NCBI RefSeq assembly: GCF_004328625.1 | Contig: NZ_CP032229.1 | Span: 3,720,001 to 3,784,000, forward strand | From: Streptomyces seoulensis | GTDB taxonomy: Bacteria > Actinomycetota > Actinomycetes > Streptomycetales > Streptomycetaceae | Direction of reading: 5' to 3' | Length of the DNA: 64,000 nucleotides | Shown: positions 37,484 to 45,558 of the stretch, one piece after another | Layout of the letters: each line of letters opens with the position of its first letter | Position numbering within the stretch: the first letter of the stretch is position 1 | Translations under genes and position numbers: made by a program | The notes under the pieces: generated by a model | Databases searched by the model: none | What the model was told of the DNA's origin: nothing | What the model saw: only the letters and a program-made list of their open reading frames with translations

Positions 37484-38767
37484 GTGGCGGTGCAGGAGGC
37501 GAGGCAGGGCGCGGCGGACGGCGCGGGGGCCCACGGGGGCGGCTGTGCGTGCGGGGACTGCCCGCACGGGGCACGTGAGGGGCACCGGCGGGCCGTCGCG
37601 GCCTTCCGGCAGCGCCGCGACGAGTTCGCAGCCGGACGCGGGCTGCCCTCGGCCGTGGCGCACTCCGCCTCGGCGTCCCGGCAGTGGATCTCCGCCGAAC
37701 TCGCCCAGCGCGCCGAGGCGGTCGCCGAACGCGGCCGCGCCGAGGGCGATGCCTGGCTCGCCGGTCTCTGGACCCGCACCGCCTTCCTGGCCTGGGGCGC
37801 CGTGGTGATCCTGCTGCTCGCCCAGGCGCTCACCGCGATCGGCGCGGGCTGGAGCAGCGCCCGCACCGCCGGACTGCTCGCCGCGGTCGCCGTCGCGTGC
37901 GCGCTGACCCTCGCCGGCTTCCTCCACCGGGCGCGCGGCGGGGCGCTGGCCCCGATGATCGGCGAGGACAACCGGATGTCCACCTCGCGCACGGTCGCCG
38001 CCTGCTGGGTCCTGTTCGTCGCCTACGCCGTCCTGCTGCTCGCGGGCCGCCTCGCCGCCGCCTCCGACCCCGCCGAACGCGACTCCCTCCTCACCGGTCT
38101 CGACCTCGCGCGCGGCGCCGGTGTGGTGACCGTCCTCGCCGTGGTGTGCGGCATCGCCGTCCTGGTACGCCGGGTGGTCGGGCTGCGCGTCCTCGGCCAG
38201 CGGCTCCAGAAGGTCCCGGCACACCGGCCGCGCGCGGCCGACCTGCTCACCGACGACGCGGGCCGGGGTGCCTTCGCCGACATCCAGTACGTCGTCGTCA
38301 GCGCCGTCGCCCTGGTCTTCGCCGCCGTCCGCCTCGGCCGCCGCCCGGACCAGCTTCCCGACCTGCCCTGGGGGCTGGCCGTGCTGGTGCTGATCTCGGC
38401 GGCCACCTACCTGGCGGGCAAGTACGCCGAGGGCGGCCGTCCGGTGGTGCTCTCCGTGGTCCGGGCCCGCGAGCCCGGCGACCTGGACGGGCCGATCCGC
38501 ACCGGGGACGACATTGAGATCCGCGGCACCGGCTTCGTCCCGCCCGGCGCCCAGGGTGCCGACCGGCTCGCCCGCATGGTCGTGCGCATCGGCGCGGTCG
38601 ACGTCCATGTGCCGCTGATCCCTGTCCCCGGCGGCTTCCGCAACCCCACCGACAGCGTCCTCACCGTGCCGGTCCCGGTCGAGGTGGAGCCCGGCGCGGT
38701 GGAGGTGCAGGTGATCACGGCGGCGGGACCGGCCACCAACCGGTACCCCATCGAGGTGACGGACTGA
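37484..38767 (+). CDS. Multi-spanning membrane protein with C-terminal IPT/TIG-like domain
   Basis: 427 residues from GTG 37484. The start is uncertain: GTGs at 37433 and 37490 are in frame. The N-terminus has a cysteine cluster (GGCACGDCPHG), then a charged helical stretch. About six hydrophobic segments follow (FLAWGAVVILLLAQALTAIG, TAGLLAAVAVACALTLAGF, CWVLFVAYAVLLLAGRL and others). The C-terminal 90 residues (DDIEIRGTGFVPPGAQG, VPVEVEPGAVEVQVITAAGPATN) look like an IPT/TIG immunoglobulin fold. I do not recognise a function; a conserved Streptomyces membrane protein is the safest description. Confidence 0.8.
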   Translation: MAVQEARQGAADGAGAHGGGCACGDCPHGAREGHRRAVAAFRQRRDEFAAGRGLPSAVAHSASASRQWISAELAQRAEAVAERGRAEGDAWLAGLWTRTAFLAWGAVVILLLAQALTAIGAGWSSARTAGLLAAVAVACALTLAGFLHRARGGALAPMIGEDNRMSTSRTVAACWVLFVAYAVLLLAGRLAAASDPAERDSLLTGLDLARGAGVVTVLAVVCGIAVLVRRVVGLRVLGQRLQKVPAHRPRAADLLTDDAGRGAFADIQYVVVSAVALVFAAVRLGRRPDQLPDLPWGLAVLVLISAATYLAGKYAEGGRPVVLSVVRAREPGDLDGPIRTGDDIEIRGTGFVPPGAQGADRLARMVVRIGAVDVHVPLIPVPGGFRNPTDSVLTVPVPVEVEPGAVEVQVITAAGPATNRYPIEVTD

Positions 38768-38887
38768 CCCCCCGTACGCTGCACCGATATCCGGAAAATC
38801 GGCCGGGGAGGATTGAACCGGCCCCCTTCGTCATACGTATCGTCGGGTGAGGGGTCCGGGACGGCGGGCGAGAGGCGGCTAGCAGTG

Positions 38888-39418
38888 ATGACTCACGGTA
38901 TGCGGACGGACACGCGCACCTCCCATCTCGACGGAGACCGTGACTGGCGGGCGGCCGCCACCCGTTACGCCCTCCTGCCACTCCGGATCTTCCTCGGCGT
39001 CACCTTCGTCTACGCCGGCCTGGACAAGATCACCGACAGCGCCTTCATGAAGGCCGCCGGCGCCGGTTCGCTCGGCGACACGATGCGCGGGGTCCGGGAC
39101 TCCTCCGCCATCCCGGCCCTGGTCGACCTGGCCCTCAAGAGCCCCGTCGGCTTCGGCTACGCCATCGCCTTCGGTGAGCTGGCCGTCGGCATCGGCATCC
39201 TGATCGGACTCCTCGGCCGGCTGGCCGCCCTCGGCGGCGCGCTGATCTCGCTGAGCCTGTGGCTGACGGTGAGCTGGGCCTCCAGCCCGTACTACTACGG
39301 CAACGACCTCGCCTACCTGATGGCCTGGCTCCCCCTCGTCCTCGCGGGCACCCCCTATCTCTCCGTCGACGCCTCCCTGCGGGACCGGCGCCGACGCCGG
39401 TCGGGCGGGTACCGCTAG
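38888..39418 (+). CDS. DoxX-family membrane protein
   Basis: 176 residues, four predicted membrane helices. PLRIFLGVTFVYAGLDKITDSAFM and GFGYAIAFGELAVGIGILIGLLGRLAALGGALISLSLWL are typical DoxX/TQO-small-subunit-like sequences. In mycobacteria DoxX works with superoxide dismutase and a thiosulfate sulfurtransferase in redox homeostasis; here no such partners are adjacent. The last four bases overlap the stop of the convergent small membrane-protein gene. Confidence 0.88.
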   Translation: MTHGMRTDTRTSHLDGDRDWRAAATRYALLPLRIFLGVTFVYAGLDKITDSAFMKAAGAGSLGDTMRGVRDSSAIPALVDLALKSPVGFGYAIAFGELAVGIGILIGLLGRLAALGGALISLSLWLTVSWASSPYYYGNDLAYLMAWLPLVLAGTPYLSVDASLRDRRRRRSGGYR

Positions 39419-39678
39419 CCGGGACGGCGGGCCCCGCCCGGCGGGCCGGACCGGGCCGGGGGCTCGGTCTTCTTCTCCTCCGCGCCGCCGCGTCCGCGCA
39501 GGGCGCGGGTGAGGACGGTGGTCGCGCCCGCCAGGAACAGGCCGCCGACGGCCAGGGGGATCGCCGTGAACCACGGGATGTCCCACAGCCCGCGCGCGTC
39601 CCCCAGGTACAGGGCGCCCGCGACGGTCAGGCAGACCCCGCCGACCAGCCGGCCGGGCTGGAACTCATGACGCAGCAC
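39415..39678 (-). CDS. Small two-helix membrane protein downstream of the PspC gene
   Basis: 87 residues from GTG 39678, which overlaps the end of the PspC gene by 14 bp, so translation is probably coupled. Two hydrophobic helices (LVGGVCLTVAGALYLG and FTAIPLAVGGLFLAGATTVL) and a basic/acidic tail. Likely an accessory subunit of the PspC/LiaF-like protein. No known family was recognised. Confidence 0.75.
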   Translation of the reverse strand: MLRHEFQPGRLVGGVCLTVAGALYLGDARGLWDIPWFTAIPLAVGGLFLAGATTVLTRALRGRGGAEEKKTEPPARSGPPGGARRPG

Positions 39679-41119
39679 GGCTGACCTCCACCTGTCCTAT
39701 GCCCACATGCAGGCCGATCCGCAGCACACCGGCCCCCTTCGCGCCCTTGTCCGGCGCCAGATTCGTCGTCTCGTGCCGGCCCGGCCGCACGTCCAGGTCC
39801 TTCGTGTCGTCACCCGGCAGCCGGATGTCGCCCACCCCCACGTCGATGCTCAGCACCGCCGCCGCGTCCGCCGGGACGATCACGCGCAGCCGGCCCGCTC
39901 CCAGTCCCGCCCGGGTGGACACCGTCTGGTCCTTGGCCAGGCGCACCCTGGTCAGGTCGAGGGTGGCGGAGCCGGACCCCAGTTCGTAGACGGGCTGGAC
40001 TTCCGCCGTGGCCGCCGGACGCCAGGCCGTCTGCCGCCAGTGCGAGGTGACATCGCTCGGCATGACCGCGCTTCCGGCCAGCAGCAGCGCCGTCACCAGG
40101 GCCAGGAAGGCGGACCCGCCTCCCGTGCGCCCCAGGAAGGCGCTGACGGCTATCCCCAGCCCGAACACCACCAGGGCGCAGGCCAGCCCGGTCTGGAGGC
40201 TGGTCGCCAGCGGACGCGTCTCCCAGGTACGGCTGCCGCCGGCATAGCCCGCCAGCAGCGCCAGCAGGAACAACCAGCCGCTGATCCAGCGCGGTCCCCG
40301 GGGCTTGGGGCGCTTGTCGGGCGGGGTGCGCCCGGCGAGGGAGTGGGGCCAGGGGAGCTGCATGACGAATTCGATGGGCGGGGAGGGCGAGACGTGCTGC
40401 TCGTAGTCGTCGCTCGGGCCCCAGAAGTACCCGGTGCCGCCGACGTGGGTGCCGTCCTTGACGATCGGGTCCCGCCACCAGGAGGGCCCGCTGTAGTAGA
40501 TCGGCGGTGCCTGGGTCTCCGGCGGGGCGTCGGCCGCCGCCTGCGCGGCTATGGGGTTGCCCTTGGCCGGCTTCGGCTCGTCGCTCGGGGAGGGGTCCGG
40601 GTCGGTGGCGGCGCGGTGCCGCGACCAGTACCCGGCGCCGGCCAGCAGCAGGGAGAGGACCACGGCGAAGGTCAGCACCCCGCCGTTGCGCAGGGTGGTC
40701 AGGATGACGCCGCAGCCGATCAGGGCGAACAGGACGGCGGCCAGCGCCTGCCCGTCGACCCGGCCGGTCAGCAGCTTGCGTACCTCGTTCTCCTCCTCGT
40801 CGTCGTACGGCACGAGGAGCCAGGCGAAGCCGTAGAAGATCAGGCCGATGCCGCCGGTCGCGGCCAGCACGGCCAGGGTGATGCGGAAGATCACCGGGTC
40901 CATGTCCGTGTGCCGGCCGAGGCCCGCGCACACGCCCGCGATCATCTTGTGCCGACGGTCGCGGCGGAAGCGCCGGGGGGTCTCGGCGGCGCGGTTCCTC
41001 GCCGGGGTCTCCGCTTCTCCCGTGTCCCTCACCGCTCCACCCCCTTTCTCCGCGCCCCGCTCTCCCGCGGGGCCGCTGCCGGGTCCTGGACCGGTCCCGG
41101 CGTGCTCGTGATCCGTCAT
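39665..41119 (-). CDS. PspC-domain membrane protein with C-terminal LiaF-like domain
   Basis: 484 residues. The PspC domain at about residues 48-110 (RRFRRDRRHKMIAGVCAGLG, then GLIFYGFAWLLVPY) is the inner-membrane stress-sensing module of phage-shock systems. Several more helices follow. The C-terminus (SGSATLDLTRVRLAKDQTVSTRAGLGAG through VGIGQVEV) is a beta-rich domain like that of LiaF. It is divergent from a PspC-domain histidine kinase, so these proteins probably form one envelope-stress circuit: PspC/LiaF-like inhibitor, sensor kinase and response regulator. Confidence 0.9.
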   Translation of the reverse strand: MTDHEHAGTGPGPGSGPAGERGAEKGGGAVRDTGEAETPARNRAAETPRRFRRDRRHKMIAGVCAGLGRHTDMDPVIFRITLAVLAATGGIGLIFYGFAWLLVPYDDEEENEVRKLLTGRVDGQALAAVLFALIGCGVILTTLRNGGVLTFAVVLSLLLAGAGYWSRHRAATDPDPSPSDEPKPAKGNPIAAQAAADAPPETQAPPIYYSGPSWWRDPIVKDGTHVGGTGYFWGPSDDYEQHVSPSPPIEFVMQLPWPHSLAGRTPPDKRPKPRGPRWISGWLFLLALLAGYAGGSRTWETRPLATSLQTGLACALVVFGLGIAVSAFLGRTGGGSAFLALVTALLLAGSAVMPSDVTSHWRQTAWRPAATAEVQPVYELGSGSATLDLTRVRLAKDQTVSTRAGLGAGRLRVIVPADAAAVLSIDVGVGDIRLPGDDTKDLDVRPGRHETTNLAPDKGAKGAGVLRIGLHVGIGQVEVSRAAS

Positions 41120-41164
41120 GTGTCCATGGTGACGGGCCGGGAGCCGTGTGGGCAGTCGGGCCGA

Positions 41165-41192
41165 CCCTGGTCGAACCCTGAAATCGTCCCTG
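41165..41192. promoter_or_regulatory. Three CCCTG direct repeats at one-turn spacing
   Basis: CCCTG at 41165, 41176 and 41188 (spacings 11 and 12 bp), between the divergent PspC genes. The phase suits tandem binding of a response regulator on one face of the helix. Confidence 0.4.
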
Positions 41193-41263
41193 AGACGAGC
41201 GGGGGAGATGTTCGACTCCGAGTCGGGGTCCCGGCCCGGACCGGCCCGCAGAGCCGGGGGAAA

Positions 41264-41281
41264 CCCTGATGAAGATCAGGG
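41264..41281. promoter_or_regulatory. Inverted repeat in the divergent PspC control region
   Basis: CCCTGAT, GAAG, ATCAGGG is a perfect 7-bp dyad with a 4-base spacer. A further half-site, CCCTGATG, is at 41298-41305. It is a candidate operator for the LuxR/NarL-type regulator encoded at 42629-43363. Confidence 0.5.
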
Positions 41282-41339
41282 GAGTCTCGGGGGACGACCC
41301 TGATGCCCGGGCCCCCGCCGCCGTGTGACCATCGGTGGC

Positions 41340-42632
41340 ATGCCGGACGCCGCAGCACTCCCCCTCGAAGACCCGCGGCCGCCGCGCAAGCTCTACCGCA
41401 GCGGTGACGGCCGCTGGCTGGGCGGGGTGGCGCGGGGGCTCGCCGGGCATCTCGGGCTGCCCGTGGTGTGGGTGCGGCTCGCCTTCGTCGGCCTGTTCAT
41501 GGCGAACGGGCTCGGCGCGCTGCTGTACGCCGCGTTCTGGTTCTTCGTGCCGCTCGGCGTCGGCGGGGTGGGCGACCACAAGCCGGCCTCGCTGGTCGGC
41601 ACCGAGACCTCGCCGGAGGGGCGGCGCAGACTCGTCGCCCGCAAGCCGGACAAGGGGCAGATGGTCGCGCTGCTCCTCATGGTCATCGTGTCCATGGTCT
41701 TCCTGGGCAGCGTCAACCTGACCAACACCGCCAAGGCGTATCTGGTGCCGGTGGTGCTGGTCGCGGCCGGTGTCGCCCTGGTGTGGCGGCAGGCGGACAA
41801 CGCCCGCCGGGCCCGCTGGGTCGAGGTCGGCGGCCGCCGGCGCACCCTCACCCTGCTCCGGGCGGCCGTGGGCGTGCTGCTGGTCACCGCCGGGGTCTCC
41901 GCGATCTTCGTGATGCAGGTGTCCGCGGCCCACCTGGGCGCGGTGCTGGAGGCGGCGCTCGCCGTGCTGGTCGGCATCACCCTGCTCGCGGGCCCCTATC
42001 TCGTGCGCGTGACGCAGGACCTGTCCGAGGAGCGGCTGATGCGCATCCGCGCCCAGGAGCGGGCCGAGGTCGCCGCGCACGTCCACGACTCCGTGCTGCA
42101 CACCCTGACCCTGATACAGCGCAACGCGGACAACGCCGGGGAGGTGCGCCGCCTGGCCCGCGCGCAGGAGCGGGACCTGCGCACCTGGCTGTACAAGCCG
42201 GAGGGCACCGGCAAGGACGAGGCCGACGAGCCGGACACGGTCGCGGAGGCGGTGCGGCGCAACGCGGCCGAGGTGGAGGACAAGCACGGCGTGCCCATAG
42301 AGGTCGTCGTGGTGGGCGACTGCCCGCTGGACGACCGGACGACCGCGCAGATGCAGGCCGCGCGCGAAGCGATGGTGAACGCCGCCAAGTACGGTGGCGA
42401 GGGCGGCGCCGTACAGGTCTACGCGGAGGTCGAGGGCCGTAGGGTCTTCGTGTCCGTCCGCGACCGGGGTCCGGGCTTCGACCTCGACTCCATACCCGCC
42501 GACCGCATGGGGGTCAGGGAGTCGATCATCGGGCGCATGGAACGCAACGGCGGTACGGCCCGGCTGCGGCCGGTGCCGGACGGCGGCACGGAAGTCGAGC
42601 TGGAGATGGAGAGGGCGGAGAAGACGGCATGA
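41340..42632 (+). CDS. PspC-domain sensor histidine kinase
   Basis: 430 residues from ATG 41340; GTG 41325 in frame is an alternative. An N-terminal PspC domain (KLYRSGDGRWLGGVARGLAGHLGLPVVWVRLAFV) is followed by about four or five membrane helices, a HisKA_3-type box AHVHDSVLHTLTLIQRNA with phospho-acceptor His249, and a HATPase domain (AREAMVNAAKYGG, VRDRGPGFD, GTEVELEM). It should sense envelope stress and phosphorylate the response regulator whose start overlaps its stop (ATGA). Divergent from the PspC/LiaF-like gene. Confidence 0.93.
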   Translation: MPDAAALPLEDPRPPRKLYRSGDGRWLGGVARGLAGHLGLPVVWVRLAFVGLFMANGLGALLYAAFWFFVPLGVGGVGDHKPASLVGTETSPEGRRRLVARKPDKGQMVALLLMVIVSMVFLGSVNLTNTAKAYLVPVVLVAAGVALVWRQADNARRARWVEVGGRRRTLTLLRAAVGVLLVTAGVSAIFVMQVSAAHLGAVLEAALAVLVGITLLAGPYLVRVTQDLSEERLMRIRAQERAEVAAHVHDSVLHTLTLIQRNADNAGEVRRLARAQERDLRTWLYKPEGTGKDEADEPDTVAEAVRRNAAEVEDKHGVPIEVVVVGDCPLDDRTTAQMQAAREAMVNAAKYGGEGGAVQVYAEVEGRRVFVSVRDRGPGFDLDSIPADRMGVRESIIGRMERNGGTARLRPVPDGGTEVELEMERAEKTA

Positions 42633-43363
42633 GCGATGCGACCGAGGCGAACGGCACGACGGGGGAGGCGGAGGTGGCCGAGGGCACCGAGGGTGCGGTC
42701 GGGCGCCATGTGCGTGTCGTGCTCGTGGACGACCACCGCATGTTCCGTACCGGTGTGCAGGCGGAGATCGGGCAGACCGCGCGGACCGGGGTCGAGGTGG
42801 TCGGAGAGGCGCCGGACGTCGACCAGGCGGTCTCGGTCATCACCCGGACCCGGCCCGAGGTGGTCCTCCTCGATGTCCATCTGCCCGGCGGCGGCGGGGT
42901 CGAGGTGCTCCGGCGCAGCGCGGCCCTGATGGCGGACCCCGAGCAGCCGGTGCGCTTCCTCGCGCTCTCCGTGTCCGACGCGGCGGAGGACGTGATCGGG
43001 GTGATCCGGGGCGGGGCGCGCGGCTATGTCACCAAGACCATCACCGGGTCCGACCTGATCGACTCGATCTTCCGGGTGCAGGAGGGCGACGCGGTCTTCT
43101 CGCCCCGGCTGGCCGGGTTCGTGCTGGACGCGTTCGCCTCCACCGACGCCCCGCCGGTCGACGAGGACCTCGACCGCCTCACCCAGCGCGAGCGTGAGGT
43201 GCTGCGGCTGATCGCGCGCGGCTACGCCTACAAGGAGATCGGCAAGCAGCTCTTCATCTCGGTGAAGACGGTCGAGTCCCATGTCTCCGCGGTGCTGCGC
43301 AAGCTCCAGCTGTCCAACCGGCACGAGCTGACCCGCTGGGCCACGGCCCGCCGGCTGGTCTGA
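42629..43363 (+). CDS. NarL/LuxR-family response regulator
   Basis: 244 residues. Receiver domain after a 26-residue acidic N-terminal extension: acidic pair Asp34-Asp35, phospho-acceptor Asp82 in VVLLDVHLPGGGG, Lys in VTKTITG. C-terminal HTH: LTQREREVLRLIARGYAYKEIGKQLFISVKTVESHVSAVLRKLQ. It overlaps the kinase gene by 4 bp and is its cognate partner. The CCCTG/CCCTGAT repeats at 41165-41305 are plausible autoregulatory sites. Confidence 0.95.
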   Translation: MSDATEANGTTGEAEVAEGTEGAVGRHVRVVLVDDHRMFRTGVQAEIGQTARTGVEVVGEAPDVDQAVSVITRTRPEVVLLDVHLPGGGGVEVLRRSAALMADPEQPVRFLALSVSDAAEDVIGVIRGGARGYVTKTITGSDLIDSIFRVQEGDAVFSPRLAGFVLDAFASTDAPPVDEDLDRLTQREREVLRLIARGYAYKEIGKQLFISVKTVESHVSAVLRKLQLSNRHELTRWATARRLV

Positions 43364-43399
43364 CCCCGACGTATCCCCGGGACATCCCCGACGCACCCC

Positions 43400-44509
43400 C
43401 TAGGCCACCCGGGTGGCCCCCGCGAACGGCATCTGGTCGATGGGGGCGACCCGGACCGGCGCCGAGGGGTTGGGCGCGTGGATCATGCGGCCGTTGCCCA
43501 CATAGATGCCCACGTGGCTGACTCCGGAGTAGAAGAACACCAGGTCACCGGGCTGGAGCTGGGAGCGGGAGACGCGTCGGCCCGCGTTGATCTGGGCGTA
43601 GGTGGTGCGGGGCAGGGAGACGCCCGCGGAGCGGTAGGCGGCCTGGATCAGCCCCGAGCAGTCGAAGGCGTTGGGCCCGGTCGCGCCCCACACGTAGGGG
43701 CTGCCGAGCTTGCGGTAGGCGTAGGCGACGGCGGCCGAGGCGCGTGAGGTGGGCGCGGGCACCGGCCGCGCGGTCGGCGTGGTCGTCCGGCCGGCGGACG
43801 TCCTGCCGGAGCCGGCCGGGGCGGAGCGGCCTCCGCCTGCGGCGCGGACCTGAACCGCCCGGGTGCCGGTGGTGGCCTTCTCCCGCTCCGGCGGGGTGAG
43901 CCGGGCGAGCAGTTGCCGGGCCTGCTCGAGCTTGGTCGTGACGGCGTCCTTCTGCCGCTTCAGCTCCGCCTGCCGGGACCGTACCGACTTCGCCTCGACG
44001 CGGGCCGCGCCGCGCAGCCGCTCGACCTCCCGGAGCTGGGCGCGTACCCGGGTCACCTGCTGGGCCTGGTGGTGGCCGGCGCGTTCGGCGAAGGCGGCGT
44101 CGTCCAGGTAGCGGTCCGGGCTGCTGGAGAGGGCGAGTTGCCAGCTCGGGGCGATCGCGCCCTCGCGGTACTGCGCGGCGGCGGAGGCGCCGAGGGCGTC
44201 GCGGGCGGTGTTGAGTCTGTCCTGCCTACGGGCGGTCTCGTCGCGCAGGGTGTTGAGCCGGTGCTGGGCGGCGCTCGCCTTCTCGTGGGCGCCGTTGTAC
44301 TTCTCGGTGGCGGCCTCCGCCTCCCGGTACAGCCGGTCCACCTGGGTCCTGACCTGGGCGGTGGTGAGTTGCGGCTCGGCGTGTCCCGTTCCGTCGAAGG
44401 CCGTCGCGGTGGCCGCTCCCGCCAGGGCGAGAGTGGCGGCCGTGCGGGCCGTGTTGCCGCTGAGTGAGCGCGCTCGGAGCTTTCGGTGCGCTGCCACCTG
44501 GACCGTCAC
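43400..44509 (-). CDS. NlpC/P60-family peptidoglycan endopeptidase with coiled-coil N-terminus
   Basis: 369 residues from GTG 44509. Signal sequence (TARTAATLALAGAATATAFDG), a long coiled coil (about 45-210), a Ser/Thr/Pro linker, then a C-terminal NlpC/P60 domain: SPYVWGATGPNAFDCSGLIQAAY with the catalytic Cys, and SHVGIYVGNGRMIHAP with the histidines. It should cleave the stem peptide outside the cell, like RipA-type hydrolases; the coiled coil probably keeps it auto-inhibited. The upstream region has an MtrA-like direct repeat and a leader of about 165 nt. Confidence 0.93.
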   Translation of the reverse strand: MTVQVAAHRKLRARSLSGNTARTAATLALAGAATATAFDGTGHAEPQLTTAQVRTQVDRLYREAEAATEKYNGAHEKASAAQHRLNTLRDETARRQDRLNTARDALGASAAAQYREGAIAPSWQLALSSSPDRYLDDAAFAERAGHHQAQQVTRVRAQLREVERLRGAARVEAKSVRSRQAELKRQKDAVTTKLEQARQLLARLTPPEREKATTGTRAVQVRAAGGGRSAPAGSGRTSAGRTTTPTARPVPAPTSRASAAVAYAYRKLGSPYVWGATGPNAFDCSGLIQAAYRSAGVSLPRTTYAQINAGRRVSRSQLQPGDLVFFYSGVSHVGIYVGNGRMIHAPNPSAPVRVAPIDQMPFAGATRVA

Positions 44510-44839
44510 GTCCTTCCATGGGACTCGTGCGGCCGAGGGCCTCCGGTCCCTGGCGGGGCCGGTGTCCGGCGGCCGTCCGCACAGGGGAGACGGCGGCCGA
44601 CGGACGGTCCTCGGCGGTGCTGTCCGGCTGCCGCCCCTGGTCCGGGCGACTGTGGGGAGCCGGTCACCTGGGGGAGGACGCTAGGCCGATTGGTGACAGC
44701 TTGGTAACGCGTGTACGGAACTGTCCCCGACGGGCCTGTATGTGACCGTGTCCGACCGGGATGCGGCGGTGCCACGGGCGCCCATCCGAAGCCGGATGAT
44801 CAAAGAGGGGCAGACGGGACCCGAGGGAGGCAGGGGGTG
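44510..44839. other. Control region and long leader of the NlpC/P60 gene
   Basis: A minus-strand -10 (TAGCGT, complement at 44678-44683) gives a leader of about 165 nt. The leader is GC-rich with complementary blocks (CCGGCT/AGCCGG). No ydaO/c-di-AMP riboswitch signature (GGGGAACC, GGGTGAAT) was found. Confidence 0.5.
44692..44708 (-). promoter_or_regulatory. MtrA-like direct repeat upstream of the NlpC/P60 gene
   Basis: On the minus strand GTTACC-N5-GTCACC (11-bp period) lies just upstream of the TAGCGT -10. Paired GTMAC-type repeats are the recalled binding pattern of the actinobacterial cell-wall regulator MtrA. Confidence 0.4.
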
Positions 44840-45020
44840 CTAGGCCGTGTCCGGAAAGTCCCGCCTGGCTCGCGACGCCTGGCACGTGCCCTCGCGGCGT
44901 TGTCGGGATCGTCCTCGTACGCCCAGTACGAGGGCGACCCTCCGCCTTGCGAGTGCACGCACCAGACGCCGCGAGCCCTGCCCTCCGGGCAGACGGCGCC
45001 ACTTTCCGGACACGACCTAG
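44840..45020. mobile_element. MITE-like palindromic element (about 181 bp)
   Basis: The ends CTAGGCCGTGTCCGGAAAGT and (inverted) CTAGGTCGTGTCCGGAAAGT match at 19 of 20 positions. Inside, a long imperfect inverted repeat (GGCTCGCGACGCCTGG against GGCTCGCGGCGTCTGG, and onward to the centre at TACGCCCAGTACG) could fold the whole element into one hairpin. The right arm has an extra small hairpin (CTGCCC/GGGCAG). It encodes nothing. Non-autonomous elements of this kind are mobilised by a transposase elsewhere. Confidence 0.75.
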
Positions 45021-45204
45021 GGGGTCTCTTGCCGATCAGGCCGGATCAGGGCGCGGCACCAGGCGTCGCGAGCCCGGCATGATCGACAAGGCACCCCCTG
45101 GGAGCGGGGGAGCCCCGCGAGAGGGTGAGATCGGCCGGAGCCGTACGCAGGACGCGGCCCCCGGTACGGTGCCGACGGGATGTCGGGAACTAGGCTCGGC
45201 TTTC

Positions 45205-45558
45205 ATGACCGTACTGATCCATGTCTTCGTCGCCCTGCACATCATCGGCATCGCCGCGCTGCTCGGCGGTTTCCTCACCCAGCTGAAGGCGATGGGCCGG
45301 GGTACCGCGCGCTTCGTGCCGGCCATGCTGCACGGCGCGATCACCATGCTGGTCACCGGTGTGGTGCTGGTGGGCCTCAACCAGGCGGACGGTCACCACG
45401 TCAACAACATCAAGATCGGCATCAAGCTGGCGCTGCTGATCGTCATCCTCGGCCTGGTCTATGTGAAGCGCGACGAGGAGACGGTCGACAAGGGGATGTT
45501 CGGCCTGGTCGGCGCCCTGACCACGGCGAACATCTTCATCGCCGTGCTGTGGACGTGA
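45205..45558 (+). CDS. Small integral membrane protein, four helices
   Basis: 117 residues with about four hydrophobic helices (TVLIHVFVALHIIGIAALLGGFLTQL, ARFVPAMLHGAITMLVTGVVLVGL, IKLALLIVILGLVYVKR, FGLVGALTTANIFIAVLW). Conserved in Streptomyces as I recall, function unknown. TAGGCT (45191-45196) ends eight bases before the ATG, so the mRNA is probably leaderless. Its 3' end overlaps the convergent transporter gene by 23 bp. Confidence 0.85.
   Translation: MTVLIHVFVALHIIGIAALLGGFLTQLKAMGRGTARFVPAMLHGAITMLVTGVVLVGLNQADGHHVNNIKIGIKLALLIVILGLVYVKRDEETVDKGMFGLVGALTTANIFIAVLWT

Noticed and set aside
44510..44700. ydaO/c-di-AMP riboswitch upstream of the NlpC/P60 gene
   Set aside because: Such genes often have one, but the conserved core strings were not found on the minus strand.
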